Shown here piece after piece: positions 28,265-37,376 of a stretch of DNA of 64,000 nt. Position numbers and translations under genes: made by a program. Source of the stretch: Borrelia hispanica CRI. Lineage in GTDB: Bacteria; Spirochaetota; Spirochaetia; Borreliales; Borreliaceae. The notes below the pieces were generated by a model that worked only from the letters and a program-made list of their open reading frames with translations, did not search any database and was not told where the DNA came from. Location: assembly GCF_000500065.1 (NCBI RefSeq), contig NZ_AYOU01000121.1, positions 124,001 to 188,000 of the forward strand. The letters are read 5' to 3'. The first letter of the stretch is position 1, and each line of letters begins with the position of its first letter.

Positions 28265-29698
28265 ATGAGTGGAAAGAATGTATCTAATTTTGATGTTGTA
28301 ATTTTTGGTGTTACTGGCAATTTGGCTAGAAAAAAACTTATTCCTTCGCTTTTTAATTTATATAAAGATGGTTATATTAGCAATTTTAGAATTATTGGAT
28401 TTGCACGCAAAAATTTTACTGATGAGGAACTTAAAAATTATATTAAGGACTCGTTGTGGCAAGAAGAGTTTACTGCTTTGGTTGATAATTTTTTACAATT
28501 TGTTATTTATTTATCAGGAGATTTTAGAGATAAAAATGCTTATTTAAAATTGTTATCTCTTTTGAGTAATAGAGAGAAAATATATTATCTTGCAACATCT
28601 CCTGAATTTTATGAATCAATAATTGAAAATTTAGAGTTGTATTTATGTGATGATACTTCATATTTATCTAAAATTATTCTTGAGAAACCTTTTGGCAGCG
28701 ATCTTGATACTTCTAGGTTTTTAAATTCTCTTTTATATTCTGTGTTTAAAGAAGAGCAAATTTATAGAATAGATCATTATTTAGGGAAAGAAACGGTTCA
28801 AAATATTTTTACATTTAGATTTGGGAATTCTATTTTTGAGAATATTTGGAATAATCGTTATGTAGATTTTGTGCAAATTACAGTAGCAGAAGAAGTTGGT
28901 ATTGATGGTAGGGCTGAATATTATGATTCTGTTGGAGCATTAAGGGATATGGTTCAAAATCATATTTTGCAGCTCTTAAGTCTTATTGCTATGGAACCTC
29001 CTATTGGGTTTAATGCTGATTTTATTCATGATGAGAAGGTTAAAGTTTTAAAAAGTTTAAGAAAGTTTAATCAAGATACTATGAAAGATAATATTATTAA
29101 AGGTCAATATGTGTGTTCTCAAGTACAGGGTGTTTCTAGGAAGGGATATAGGAAAGAAGCTAATTTTTTGTGTAATTCAAATACGGAAACCTATTTGGCT
29201 ATGAAATTATTTATTGATAATTGGCGTTGGTCTGGTGTTCCTTTTTATATTAGAACAGGAAAAGCACTTGTTAGGAAATTTTCAGAGATATATATTCAGT
29301 TTAAAAAGCCTGATTTTACTATTTTTAATACTGGACTAACTAATCTTTCAAATGCTTTGGTTTTTAGAATACAACCAAGAGATGGAATTGAAATTAAATT
29401 TAATACTAAAAAACCAGGATATAATTATGAGATTCAAGAAGCTAATATGGAATTTTCTTATCATGCTTCATTTAATAAATTTTTTGGTGAATCTTATGAG
29501 AGATTACTTTTTGATGCTTTTTTAGGTGATAGAACTTTGTACGCTCGTAATGATGAAATTGATAGTTCTTGGGAATTTGTATCAGATATTCTTGATAAAT
29601 GGGGAAATATAGAGAATAGAAATTATTTTTATGGATCTGAAGGGCCAATTGAAGCCAATTTAATATTGGAAAGGGATCATTTTTGGCGTAAAATGTAA
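28265..29698 (+). CDS. zwf: Glucose-6-phosphate 1-dehydrogenase
   Basis: A 477-residue enzyme making 6-phosphogluconolactone and NADPH, the entry to the oxidative pentose phosphate route. The N-terminal Rossmann motif is VIFGVTGNLARKKL, the active-site signature RIDHYLGKE is near residues 165-173, and ILEKPFG and RPRDGIEI-like segments (IQPRDGIEI) follow. The ATG has a GGAG site. It is divergent from pncB. With pncB making NAD(P) precursors and rpiA also in this window, it fits a simple redox and pentose supply set. The stop is followed by a 786-base stretch without a gene. Confidence 0.96.
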   Translation: MSGKNVSNFDVVIFGVTGNLARKKLIPSLFNLYKDGYISNFRIIGFARKNFTDEELKNYIKDSLWQEEFTALVDNFLQFVIYLSGDFRDKNAYLKLLSLLSNREKIYYLATSPEFYESIIENLELYLCDDTSYLSKIILEKPFGSDLDTSRFLNSLLYSVFKEEQIYRIDHYLGKETVQNIFTFRFGNSIFENIWNNRYVDFVQITVAEEVGIDGRAEYYDSVGALRDMVQNHILQLLSLIAMEPPIGFNADFIHDEKVKVLKSLRKFNQDTMKDNIIKGQYVCSQVQGVSRKGYRKEANFLCNSNTETYLAMKLFIDNWRWSGVPFYIRTGKALVRKFSEIYIQFKKPDFTIFNTGLTNLSNALVFRIQPRDGIEIKFNTKKPGYNYEIQEANMEFSYHASFNKFFGESYERLLFDAFLGDRTLYARNDEIDSSWEFVSDILDKWGNIENRNYFYGSEGPIEANLILERDHFWRKM

Positions 29699-30484
29699 TT
29701 GTATATAGTATTTAATTTTATTTCAAATAATAATTTTATATATAATTTAATTTATTCTATTTTTTGCATTAAGTTTTTAGATTTAATATGAATTTTTTAA
29801 TTAAAGCCCATTAATATTTTGTTTTATGCTATAATATTGGAAATATATATCTAAAGTTTGTTATTTGTTTTACTTTTTCTTGGATGGGAGATGTTGCAAG
29901 GAAATATTTATAGATATATTGAAAATTTAGTATAGATTTGTGATCCTTTATATCTTATGCAAGCTTATGCAAATTAGCCAGAGGAAATATTGTAAGTCTG
30001 GGTTATAATCTAGATATTATTGAATGGCAAATTTTTATTATGATGAGTAAATAAGTGGTTAGGATAAATTGTTAAGATTGAGGATTGAGTATGGGATGAT
30101 GACTTGACAAGATTTGTATAATTATCAGTTTGTTTTGTTATAGTGAAATAATATCTTCTTATTTGTTAATGTGTTTGTATACTGTGGTTCGTAGTAAGAA
30201 GACAAGGTAATATTTATTGATAATATTTATTGATATGAGTTCTTCTGTCTAAAAAGTGTTTATTTGTATTTTACAGGTCTCAAATTTTTATTAGGTAATT
30301 GTAGTTTCAATTTATTAATTGTTTTTATGATTTTACTTATAGTTTATTTTGAGATAGATAAAGGTATTTTTTGATTTTTATTAAAAATTAAATTTATTGA
30401 GATTTCTTAAAATTAAAAAAGAAAGAGATCCAAATAGATCTAGATAGTAATTTCACCAATTTGTGAATTATATAGGGGGTTAAA
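29699..30484 (+). other. 786-bp stretch without a convincing gene, between zwf and nhaC
   Basis: The longest gene-free stretch in the window. All six frames are broken by frequent stops; the longest hydrophobic piece (30236-30370, LLIVFMILLIVYFEIDKGIF-like, no start codon) could be the relic of a membrane protein. Also present are a 10-base near-tandem repeat (29954-29973), a 13-base tandem duplication (30208-30233), and an inverted repeat TTCAC-6-GTGAA (30452-30467) just ahead of nhaC. In Lyme Borrelia I recall two nhaC genes in tandem here, so this may be the eroded site of the first. That is inference: no NhaC motif survives that I can see. Confidence 0.5.
30208..30233. repeat. 13-bp tandem duplication
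   Basis: TAATATTTATTGA occurs twice head to tail (30208-30220 and 30221-30233) in the gene-free stretch. No function evident; it looks like slippage in neutral DNA. Confidence 0.85.
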
Positions 30485-31810
30485 ATGAATACAGATAGTC
30501 ATATAAAACCAAATTTTTTTGGGCTTGTTCCTTTTCTTGTTTTTATTGTTGTTTATGTAGGAACGGGAATAGTTTTAGAGATTCAAGGTGTAGAGATGGC
30601 TTTTTATCAAATGCCACCAATAATTGCTATGTTATTAGCTGTGGTCACGGCATTTCTTTTATTTAAAGGTTCATTTATAAATAAATTGAATGAATTTGTT
30701 GAAGGGTGTGCACAGAATGATATTATATTTATATCTTTTATCTTTATGATTTCAGGTGCTTTTTCTGCTGTTTGTAAAGAAATAGGTAGCGTTGAAACCG
30801 TAGCAAATATTGGTCTTAAATATATACCTGCCAATTTATTAGTAGCTGGAATATTTTTAATATGCCTTTTCCTCTCTACAGCAACTGGTAGTTTTCTTGG
30901 AACTGTTGTTGCTATTACCCCAATTGGGTTTGAGATAGCGGATAAGAGCGGCATTCCATTGCCAGTGGTTGCAGGAGCTGTTCTTGGAGGTGGTGCTTTT
31001 GGTGATAGTATGTCTTTAATATCAGATACAACTATTATTGCAAGTCGTACCCAGGGAGTTAAAATTATAGATGTTTTTAGAAATGGTGCTTTTTTTACAT
31101 TTCCTGCATCTATTTTATCAACCGTAGCATTTGCTATTTTAGGTTCTTATATGGGTGGTATTGGGGCTGAAATTGAACTTGGTGATATAAATTATTTTAA
31201 AGTAATTCCTTATCTTTTTGTTATGATTTTTGCATTCTTAGGAGTAGATGTTTTTTTAGTTTTATTTTTTGGAATATTGATTGCTGGATTTATTGGTATT
31301 TTTAATGGTGATTTAACTTTGCTTTTAATGGCTCAAAAGATTAATGAGGGACTTTTGGACTTAAGTGAAATGCTTATTATTGTTATTTTTACAGGTGGAA
31401 TTTCTTATATGACTATTAATCATGGAGGTTTTGAGTGGATTTTAACCAAACTAAAATATTTAGCTAAATGTAGGAGAAGTGCTGAATTTACAATTACTTT
31501 TTTAATAATTATGGTAACAGGGTTTTTATCAAATAGTGGTCTTGCAATTTTAGTTAATGGGAGTGTTACTAAGGGAATATCTGAGGCCAATTCTGTTTGT
31601 CCTAAACGTTGTGCAGCATTGCTTTCAATTTCTTCTTGTGCTTTAATTGGTGCGTTGCCATATGGAATGCATATGATAAGTGTGATGAATATTGCAAAGG
31701 GAGCCATATCTCCACTTGATATTATGCCATTTTTGTTTTATCAAGTGTTTTTAGGTGTTATTATTATTTTTTCTATAGCCTTTTTTAAATTGAAAAAAAT
31801 CAGTTTTTAA
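30485..31810 (+). CDS. nhaC: NhaC family Na+/H+ antiporter
   Basis: A 441-residue inner-membrane protein with about eleven hydrophobic spans. The family block VVAGAVLGGGAFGDSMSLISDTTIIAS and the later FLSNSGLAILVNGSV are the conserved discontinuous helices of NhaC/IT-superfamily antiporters. The N-terminus is short and cytoplasmic. The start has a very strong AGGGGG site five bases ahead. It exchanges Na+ for H+ or a similar cation or organic ion; some family members are malate/lactate exchangers, so substrate is not certain. It converges on potD with a shared hairpin at the end. Confidence 0.9.
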   Translation: MNTDSHIKPNFFGLVPFLVFIVVYVGTGIVLEIQGVEMAFYQMPPIIAMLLAVVTAFLLFKGSFINKLNEFVEGCAQNDIIFISFIFMISGAFSAVCKEIGSVETVANIGLKYIPANLLVAGIFLICLFLSTATGSFLGTVVAITPIGFEIADKSGIPLPVVAGAVLGGGAFGDSMSLISDTTIIASRTQGVKIIDVFRNGAFFTFPASILSTVAFAILGSYMGGIGAEIELGDINYFKVIPYLFVMIFAFLGVDVFLVLFFGILIAGFIGIFNGDLTLLLMAQKINEGLLDLSEMLIIVIFTGGISYMTINHGGFEWILTKLKYLAKCRRSAEFTITFLIIMVTGFLSNSGLAILVNGSVTKGISEANSVCPKRCAALLSISSCALIGALPYGMHMISVMNIAKGAISPLDIMPFLFYQVFLGVIIIFSIAFFKLKKISF

Positions 31811-31815
31811 ATTTA

Positions 31816-31840
31816 ATAGGCACTTTTTTAAAGTGCCTAT
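31816..31840. terminator. Bidirectional hairpin between nhaC and potD
   Basis: ATAGGCACTTT (31816-31826), loop ttt, AAAGTGCCTAT (31830-31840): an 11-bp perfect stem. It begins six bases after the nhaC stop and ends one base before the potD stop. T-tracts on either side are short, so it may act mainly as a shared 3' end structure. Confidence 0.75.
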
Positions 31841-31841
31841 G

Positions 31842-32891
31842 TTAAGATGATATTTCTATATATATTCTCATTTGTTCTTCTTTCACTTTTTTAGGTATTC
31901 TTTTAAATACTTCATGTTTTGAAAAATTTTTTGGAACAAATCTATCATCCAAATATAGCTTCATTTCAGGGTTATTTGTTGCTTCTGATTTTAATCGTGT
32001 AAGAACATTTTTGTTTGGAGAATTATATTTTGTTTCTTTAAAGTTAGCATAAGATGCTTCGTTTTCATAAAGAAAATTTATAAATTTATAAGCAAGCTCT
32101 TTATTGGGTGCGTCTGATGGGATTGCAAGGACATCAAACCATAGATTTGTACTATTAGGTATGTAAAAATCTAAATTTGGGTCTTTAAGCATAGCGTCTA
32201 TGGCTTCTCCGCTCCATGTTAGTTGAATAGATGCTTCACCGTTTAGCATTAGTGATTTTGCAGCAATATCTGAGAAATAGCCTACTACTAAGGAGACTTG
32301 GTTTTTTAGTAGTTTTTCAGCTTCTTTTATGATAGGTATGTTGTGCTCATTTAATGAATAACCAAGCTTTTTAAGTGCAACCCCGATATTTTCTTTTGGA
32401 GAATCTAACATTGCAATTTCTTTTTTATATTTTTCATTAAATAATATATCAAATTCGTTCATGTCATTTATATCAATTTTGTTTTTATGATAAAGTATTC
32501 CTAGTACTCCCCAAAAAAGAGGTACAGAATAAAGGTTTCCAGGGTCATATTCTAGGTTTTTTAATTCATCCAATATATTTTTTGTTACATTTGGTAGTTT
32601 TGAATGATCTAAAAGTTCAATTTTGTTTTCATCTTTTAAATCGCCAATGAGATATTCTGATGGAACTATGATATCATAATAATTTTTTGTGCTATTAAAT
32701 TTTGCCATCATTTCTTCTGTATTGTTGAAACAATCATAATTTATTTTTACATTATGTTCTTTTTCAAATTGAGCTAGTAAATTTTCATCAATATATTCTG
32801 CCCAGTTAAGGATATTCAGAACATTTTGTTTTTTTTGTGAAGAACAAGACACAATCATTAAAATTATTATAAGTATTAAAGTTTTTTTCAA
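31842..32891 (-). CDS. potD: Spermidine/putrescine-binding lipoprotein PotD
   Basis: A 349-residue periplasmic-type solute-binding protein. Its signal ends in the lipobox IVSC with acylated Cys16, so it is tethered to the inner membrane. The mature start VLNILNWAEYIDENLLAQFEKE is the PotD/PotF signature, with YDIIVPSEYLI and later LTWSGEA also matching. It captures polyamines and delivers them to PotBC. It is last in the potABCD operon, 17 bases after potC. Spirochaetes with tiny genomes import rather than synthesise polyamines; that is general knowledge. Confidence 0.94.
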   Translation of the reverse strand: MKKTLILIIILMIVSCSSQKKQNVLNILNWAEYIDENLLAQFEKEHNVKINYDCFNNTEEMMAKFNSTKNYYDIIVPSEYLIGDLKDENKIELLDHSKLPNVTKNILDELKNLEYDPGNLYSVPLFWGVLGILYHKNKIDINDMNEFDILFNEKYKKEIAMLDSPKENIGVALKKLGYSLNEHNIPIIKEAEKLLKNQVSLVVGYFSDIAAKSLMLNGEASIQLTWSGEAIDAMLKDPNLDFYIPNSTNLWFDVLAIPSDAPNKELAYKFINFLYENEASYANFKETKYNSPNKNVLTRLKSEATNNPEMKLYLDDRFVPKNFSKHEVFKRIPKKVKEEQMRIYIEISS

Positions 32892-32908
32892 AATTAAACT
32901 CCTTTTAA

Positions 32909-33700
32909 TTAAATTTCTGTATCTACCGTTAATTTTTTAATTCCTACGCATTTGTTGATAATGAATAAAAGACTAAGTATTACGAAAAATAGTATTGAGG
33001 AAATGGCATTAATTATGGGTTTTATTCCTCTTTTAGTTAAAGAATTGATTAATATTGATAAATTATTAAATCCTTGCCCTGTTGTGAAAAATGATATTAA
33101 AAAATCATCAACCGATAACGTAAATGCAATAAGTCCCCCTGTTGCTATACTTCCAATTATTTCTGGGAGTATTATGTTTGTAAAAATTTGGGTTTCTGAT
33201 GCTCCTAAATCACGAGCTGCATCAATAATATTGTCTGAGAGAGAATATAGCTTGGGTAGAATTATTATTATTATATAAGGTGTTGAAAAGATGATGTGTG
33301 ACATTAACATTGTAGAGAATCCTAATTGTATTTTGATTAAAGAATAAAATGTCATTAGGCTAATTCCTGTTACAATGTCCGGATTAATTATTGGTATTTT
33401 GTTAATTGATAAGAGTATGGTTTTTATTTTTTTATTTTTGATTTTGTAGATACTGTAAGCTCCTAAAATTCCAATTATAATAGAAATTAAAGATGATATT
33501 ATTGCTACCAGTAAGGTATTATATATGACAATTTTTATTTGTTTTGATGCAAATACCTCTTTGTACCATTTTAAGCTAAATCCTTGAAAAAAAAATCCAT
33601 TGTCTCCTGAGTTGAAAGAATAAATTATTAAAATTATTATGGGAGCATAAATAAAACTAAGTGTCCAAAATAAAAAAGTATTTTTTAGTATTTTCAGCAT
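32909..33700 (-). CDS. potC: Spermidine/putrescine ABC permease PotC
   Basis: A 263-residue permease with six predicted membrane spans and the ABC EAA loop, here AARDLGASETQIFTNIILPEI near residue 165, which contacts the PotA ATPase. FNSGDNGFFFQGFSLKWYKE in the first periplasmic loop is typical of PotC. It pairs with PotB to form the channel. It starts 16 bases after potB ends and precedes potD in the same operon. Specific substrate is taken from operon context and PotD. Confidence 0.93.
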   Translation of the reverse strand: MLKILKNTFLFWTLSFIYAPIIILIIYSFNSGDNGFFFQGFSLKWYKEVFASKQIKIVIYNTLLVAIISSLISIIIGILGAYSIYKIKNKKIKTILLSINKIPIINPDIVTGISLMTFYSLIKIQLGFSTMLMSHIIFSTPYIIIIILPKLYSLSDNIIDAARDLGASETQIFTNIILPEIIGSIATGGLIAFTLSVDDFLISFFTTGQGFNNLSILINSLTKRGIKPIINAISSILFFVILSLLFIINKCVGIKKLTVDTEI

Positions 33701-33716
33701 GTTAATACCTCATATT

Positions 33717-34514
33717 TTATTCTGTTTTTTGCATTAATTTAATTATTGTTAAATTAAATATTACTATGACTATCATTAAAATAAATGATATAGCAGATCC
33801 TGTGTTCCAGTCTGGTACAAATAAAAATTGTTTTTCAATTAAATTTCCAATTAAAATTTGTTTAGAACCTCCTAGAAGATCTGAGATAATGAACACTGTG
33901 ATTGAGGGAATAAATACCATTATTATTCCTGTAGCAAGATGTGATAATGTTAATGGTATTTTGATGTAGATTAATATTTGCCACATTTTAGCTCCAAGGT
34001 CTCTTGCTGCTTCGATGTATTCATATTTTATTTTTGAGAGTCCTATATATATTGGTAAGATCATAAATGGTAAAAAATTATATATCATACCAATTATTAC
34101 AGCTTTTTCATTGTAAAGTAAATCCATGGGTTTAAATCCCATTGCTATAAATAAATTATTGATAATTCCGTTTTTTCCAAGTATTCTAATCCAAGCATAA
34201 CTTCTAAGGAGGGTATTAATCCACATAGGGAGTATTATCATTATTATTAAATTGTTTTGAGTACTTTTTTTTGACATAGATATAAACCATGCCGTAGGAT
34301 ATCCAATTAATATGCAAAAAATTGTTGTAATTAATGCAAAATTGATACTTCTTGAAAAAATTCTTAAGTAACTTGGTTCTAATAATCTTATAAAATTTGC
34401 AAATGTAAATTCGTTTCTTTCATTAAGAAATCCTAAAGTTATTATTATGAGTAAAGGGAAGATAATGAAGATTAATAAGAAGAGACTATATAATGTTAAC
34501 ATTATTTTATTCAT
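33717..34514 (-). CDS. potB: Spermidine/putrescine ABC permease PotB
   Basis: A 265-residue inner-membrane permease with six hydrophobic spans. The EAA loop AARDLGAKMWQILIYIKIPLT lies near residue 170. WINTLLRSYAWIRILGKNG is a PotB-characteristic segment. The ATG at 34514 follows AAGGAAT and is six bases beyond the potA stop, so translation is probably coupled. It forms the heterodimeric channel with PotC. Confidence 0.93.
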   Translation of the reverse strand: MNKIMLTLYSLFLLIFIIFPLLIIITLGFLNERNEFTFANFIRLLEPSYLRIFSRSINFALITTIFCILIGYPTAWFISMSKKSTQNNLIIMIILPMWINTLLRSYAWIRILGKNGIINNLFIAMGFKPMDLLYNEKAVIIGMIYNFLPFMILPIYIGLSKIKYEYIEAARDLGAKMWQILIYIKIPLTLSHLATGIIMVFIPSITVFIISDLLGGSKQILIGNLIEKQFLFVPDWNTGSAISFILMIVIVIFNLTIIKLMQKTE

Positions 34515-34519
34515 ACTTA

Positions 34520-35563
34520 TTATTCCTTACACATTACATGAATGTCATCGGGGCCTAGTGAAATGTCAACTTCTTCACCAATTTTTGTCAATTTTGTACT
34601 TTGGACTAACCAATTAGACTTTTGAATTTCTAATGTCATTTCGTAGTGTACACCCTGAAATATTGCGGAAGTTATTACACCACTTAAATGCCCTTGACCT
34701 TTTGGTAATATTTTTACATCTTCTGGTCTGATTACAAGGTCAACAGATTCATTATTTTTAAATCCTTTATCAAGACATTGAAAATTTTTTCCAAACATTT
34801 TCACTACAAATTCTTTTTCATAAATTCCTTCAAAAATATTGCTTTCACCAATGAAGCTGGCTACAAATTTTGTTTTAGGTTCGTTGTAAATCTCTTCAGG
34901 TGTTCCAATTTGAAGAATTATTCCTTCATTCATTACTACTATTCTGTCGCTCATTGTTAATGCTTCTTCTTGATCGTGTGTCACATAGATAAATGTTATT
35001 CCGAGTTTTCTTTGAATTTTTTTAAGTTCTCTTTGCATTTCTTGTCTCATCTTTAAGTCTAGAGCTGAGAGAGGTTCATCTAATAATAAAAGTTTTGGTT
35101 CCATAATTATTGCTCTTGCTATTGCAACTCTTTGTTTTTGTCCGCCTGATAATTCATTAATATTTCTATATGCGTATTTTTGCATGCCGATTAATGAGAG
35201 TACTGTTTTGACTTTTTCTTTGATTAAATTTTTATTTAATTTTTTTATTCGCAGTCCAAATGAAATATTGTCAAAGACATTCATGTGTGGAAAGAGAGCA
35301 TAGTTTTGAAATACTGTGTTGATCTCTCTTTTATTAGGTGTGATTTTTGAAATCTCTTTTGATAAAAAATAAATTTCTCCTTCTTTTTGATTTAAAAAAC
35401 CACCTATTATTTTTATTAACGTTGTCTTTCCGCATCCTGATGGACCAAGTAAGGTAATAAATTCATTTTTTTTTATTTTTAAATTAATTGAATCTAGAGT
35501 TTTATTATTACTATCTGTGTAATAATGTTTTAAATTTTTAATCTCTAGGATGTAATTATCCAA
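34520..35563 (-). CDS. potA: Spermidine/putrescine ABC transporter ATPase PotA
   Basis: A 347-residue ABC ATPase. Walker A is GPSGCGKTT (around residue 40), the Q loop [11 protein letters not shown], signature [14 protein letters not shown], Walker [13 protein letters not shown] and the switch His in [11 protein letters not shown]-terminal TOBE-type regulatory domain follows. The start codon is TTG, nine bases after a strong AAGGAGGG. It is the first gene of potABCD. The Pot assignment comes from its permeases and PotD; by itself it would only be called a sugar/polyamine-type importer ATPase. Confidence 0.95.
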   Translation of the reverse strand: MDNYILEIKNLKHYYTDSNNKTLDSINLKIKKNEFITLLGPSGCGKTTLIKIIGGFLNQKEGEIYFLSKEISKITPNKREINTVFQNYALFPHMNVFDNISFGLRIKKLNKNLIKEKVKTVLSLIGMQKYAYRNINELSGGQKQRVAIARAIIMEPKLLLLDEPLSALDLKMRQEMQRELKKIQRKLGITFIYVTHDQEEALTMSDRIVVMNEGIILQIGTPEEIYNEPKTKFVASFIGESNIFEGIYEKEFVVKMFGKNFQCLDKGFKNNESVDLVIRPEDVKILPKGQGHLSGVITSAIFQGVHYEMTLEIQKSNWLVQSTKLTKIGEEVDISLGPDDIHVMCKE

Positions 35564-35649
35564 CTAATGGGACCCTCCTTTTTGTATGAGCCTATTATAA
35601 GCCACATGAGACTAGATTATACTTTATATTAATGTTTATGTAAATGATT

Positions 35650-36501
35650 TTATTTATTGCTATTATCAGGTCTTAGGTCAAGTATAATTTTTCCAAATTT
35701 TCCTTCTCTGTATTCTTTTATAAGTATTTTTGATGCACTCTCAATATCCATTCCATATTTTTTATTAATAAATCCTCTTATTTTTGCAAATTCTTCTAAA
35801 ATTTTGAGTGCGTCTGTTGATATTATATTATATTTTCCTATCAATTTGGTTTTATTTTTTGTATGCATTTCTTTAAGTAGATATAAGGCAAGTTCTGTAT
35901 TATCTATAATTTCATTTTTGATCATGTCTAATATTGCTAATTTTTTTGCTGTTTCTTGATTTTCTAGGTTGTGCCATAATATTCCTGGCATGTCAAAGAG
36001 ATTAATATCTTCATTTACTTTGAGTATTTGTATATTTTTTGTGTGTCCTGGTTTGTTTGCAACACTGGTACTTTTTTTGCCTACTAATAGATTAATTATT
36101 GATGATTTTCCGACGTTTGGAACTCCAATTACTAAGACTTTTATTTTTTCTTTATAAGTTTTAATTTTTTTTATGTTAGCTATTTTTCTTATATTGTTTA
36201 TTATTTGTTTTTTTATTCCTTTTTTATATATGTTTGTGATTAGTACATTATTACCAAGAGTTTCAAAATATTTTTTCCATTTTAGAATTTCTCCTTCTTG
36301 GACAAGATCTGATTTATTTAAAAGTATTATTTTATCTTTATTTGAGTTTTTGATTATTGCTTCTATTAGTGGGTTTTTGCTGCTAAATGGAGCCCTAGCA
36401 TCAAGTATTTCTAATACAATGTTTGTTTTTTTGATATTTATCTTTATTAACTCTAAGGCCCGTTTCATATGACCTGGAAACCAGTTGATTTTATTTGACA
36501 T
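35650..36501 (-). CDS. rbgA: Ribosome biogenesis GTPase RbgA/YlqF
   Basis: A 283-residue circularly permuted GTPase. The motif order is G4 (LLNKSDLV, near residue 61), then G1 (GVPNVGKSS, near 125), then G3 (DMPGILW). The N-terminus INWFPGHMKRAL is the RbgA signature. A C-terminal ANTAR-like helical domain follows. It acts late in assembly of the 50S subunit. The gene stands alone between potA and the divergent nanE. Assignment is firm from motif order and N-terminus. Confidence 0.94.
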   Translation of the reverse strand: MSNKINWFPGHMKRALELIKINIKKTNIVLEILDARAPFSSKNPLIEAIIKNSNKDKIILLNKSDLVQEGEILKWKKYFETLGNNVLITNIYKKGIKKQIINNIRKIANIKKIKTYKEKIKVLVIGVPNVGKSSIINLLVGKKSTSVANKPGHTKNIQILKVNEDINLFDMPGILWHNLENQETAKKLAILDMIKNEIIDNTELALYLLKEMHTKNKTKLIGKYNIISTDALKILEEFAKIRGFINKKYGMDIESASKILIKEYREGKFGKIILDLRPDNSNK

Positions 36502-36643
36502 TGTTAAATTATATCCTAATTTAATTGTATGTAAAATATATGTTTTTTTTATGTTAATTTGTTGATTAATTGTATCTTTTGTAAAAATATTATAAATTTA
36601 TATCCTTAAGCTTTTTTAGATGATTGTGTTTTAGGAGGTTTGT

Positions 36644-37330
36644 ATTATTAAAAGAGGTCTTATTGTGTCTTGTCAAGCACTTGAAGGAGAGCCATTGCAT
36701 AGTAGTTTTATTATGTCTAAGATGGCTTTGGCGGCAAAAATGGGAGGAGCTATTGGAATTAGAGCTAATGGTGTTCTTGATATTCGTCAAATAAAATCAG
36801 AAGTTGATTTGCCCATTATAGGTATTATTAAGAGAGTTTATCACAATTCTTCTGTTTTTATTACGCCTACTCTTAAAGAAGTTGATGAACTTTGTGATGA
36901 AGGGGTTGAAGTGATTGCTCTTGATGCTACTTTTAGGAATCGTCCCGATGGGCTTTTGTTATCTGAATTTGTGAATAAAATTAAGGAAAAATATCCTAGT
37001 CAATTATTAATGGCAGATATTGGGTCTTTAGATGAGGCTTTAAATGCAGATCATCTTGGTTTTGACTTTATTGGTACAACTTTGCATGGATATACAGAAG
37101 ATACTAAGGGATTTAATATTGCTGATAATGATTTTGCCTTTTTAAAAAGTTTACTTAAATGTAATTTGAAAGCAAAATTGATAGTTGAAGGCAAAATTGA
37201 TACTCCTCTTAAGGCTAAGAGAAGTTTTGAGTTGGGAGTTTCTTTGGTTGTTGTAGGTGGAGCTATTACACGACCTATGGAAATTACCAAAAGTTTTGTT
37301 GATAAAATAAATGAGGTTACAACAATTTAA
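36644..37330 (+). CDS. nanE: N-acetylmannosamine-6-phosphate 2-epimerase, ATT start proposed
   Basis: A TIM-barrel epimerase (about 228 residues) converting ManNAc-6-P to GlcNAc-6-P. The N-terminal strand and loop [32 protein letters not shown] and the phosphate-binding VVGGAITRP are visible. The first standard start is GTG at 36665, but that would delete the first barrel strand (KRGLI) and lies 27 bases from the strong AGGAGG at 36633-36638. ATT codons at 36644 and 36647 lie 5 and 8 bases from it and restore the family N-terminus. I propose ATT initiation at 36644. It is followed 46 bases later by ptsG, likely one unit. Confidence 0.87.
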   Translation: MIKRGLIVSCQALEGEPLHSSFIMSKMALAAKMGGAIGIRANGVLDIRQIKSEVDLPIIGIIKRVYHNSSVFITPTLKEVDELCDEGVEVIALDATFRNRPDGLLLSEFVNKIKEKYPSQLLMADIGSLDEALNADHLGFDFIGTTLHGYTEDTKGFNIADNDFAFLKSLLKCNLKAKLIVEGKIDTPLKAKRSFELGVSLVVVGGAITRPMEITKSFVDKINEVTTI

Positions 37331-37376
37331 TAGTATTTTTAATATTTAGATTTTTTAGGTATATAGGAGGGTTTTT

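Noticed and set aside
30104-30122. Promoter in the gene-free stretch (TTGACA and TATAAT both present)
   Set aside because: The two boxes are only seven bases apart, far from the required 16-18, and the region downstream has no gene for 360 bases.
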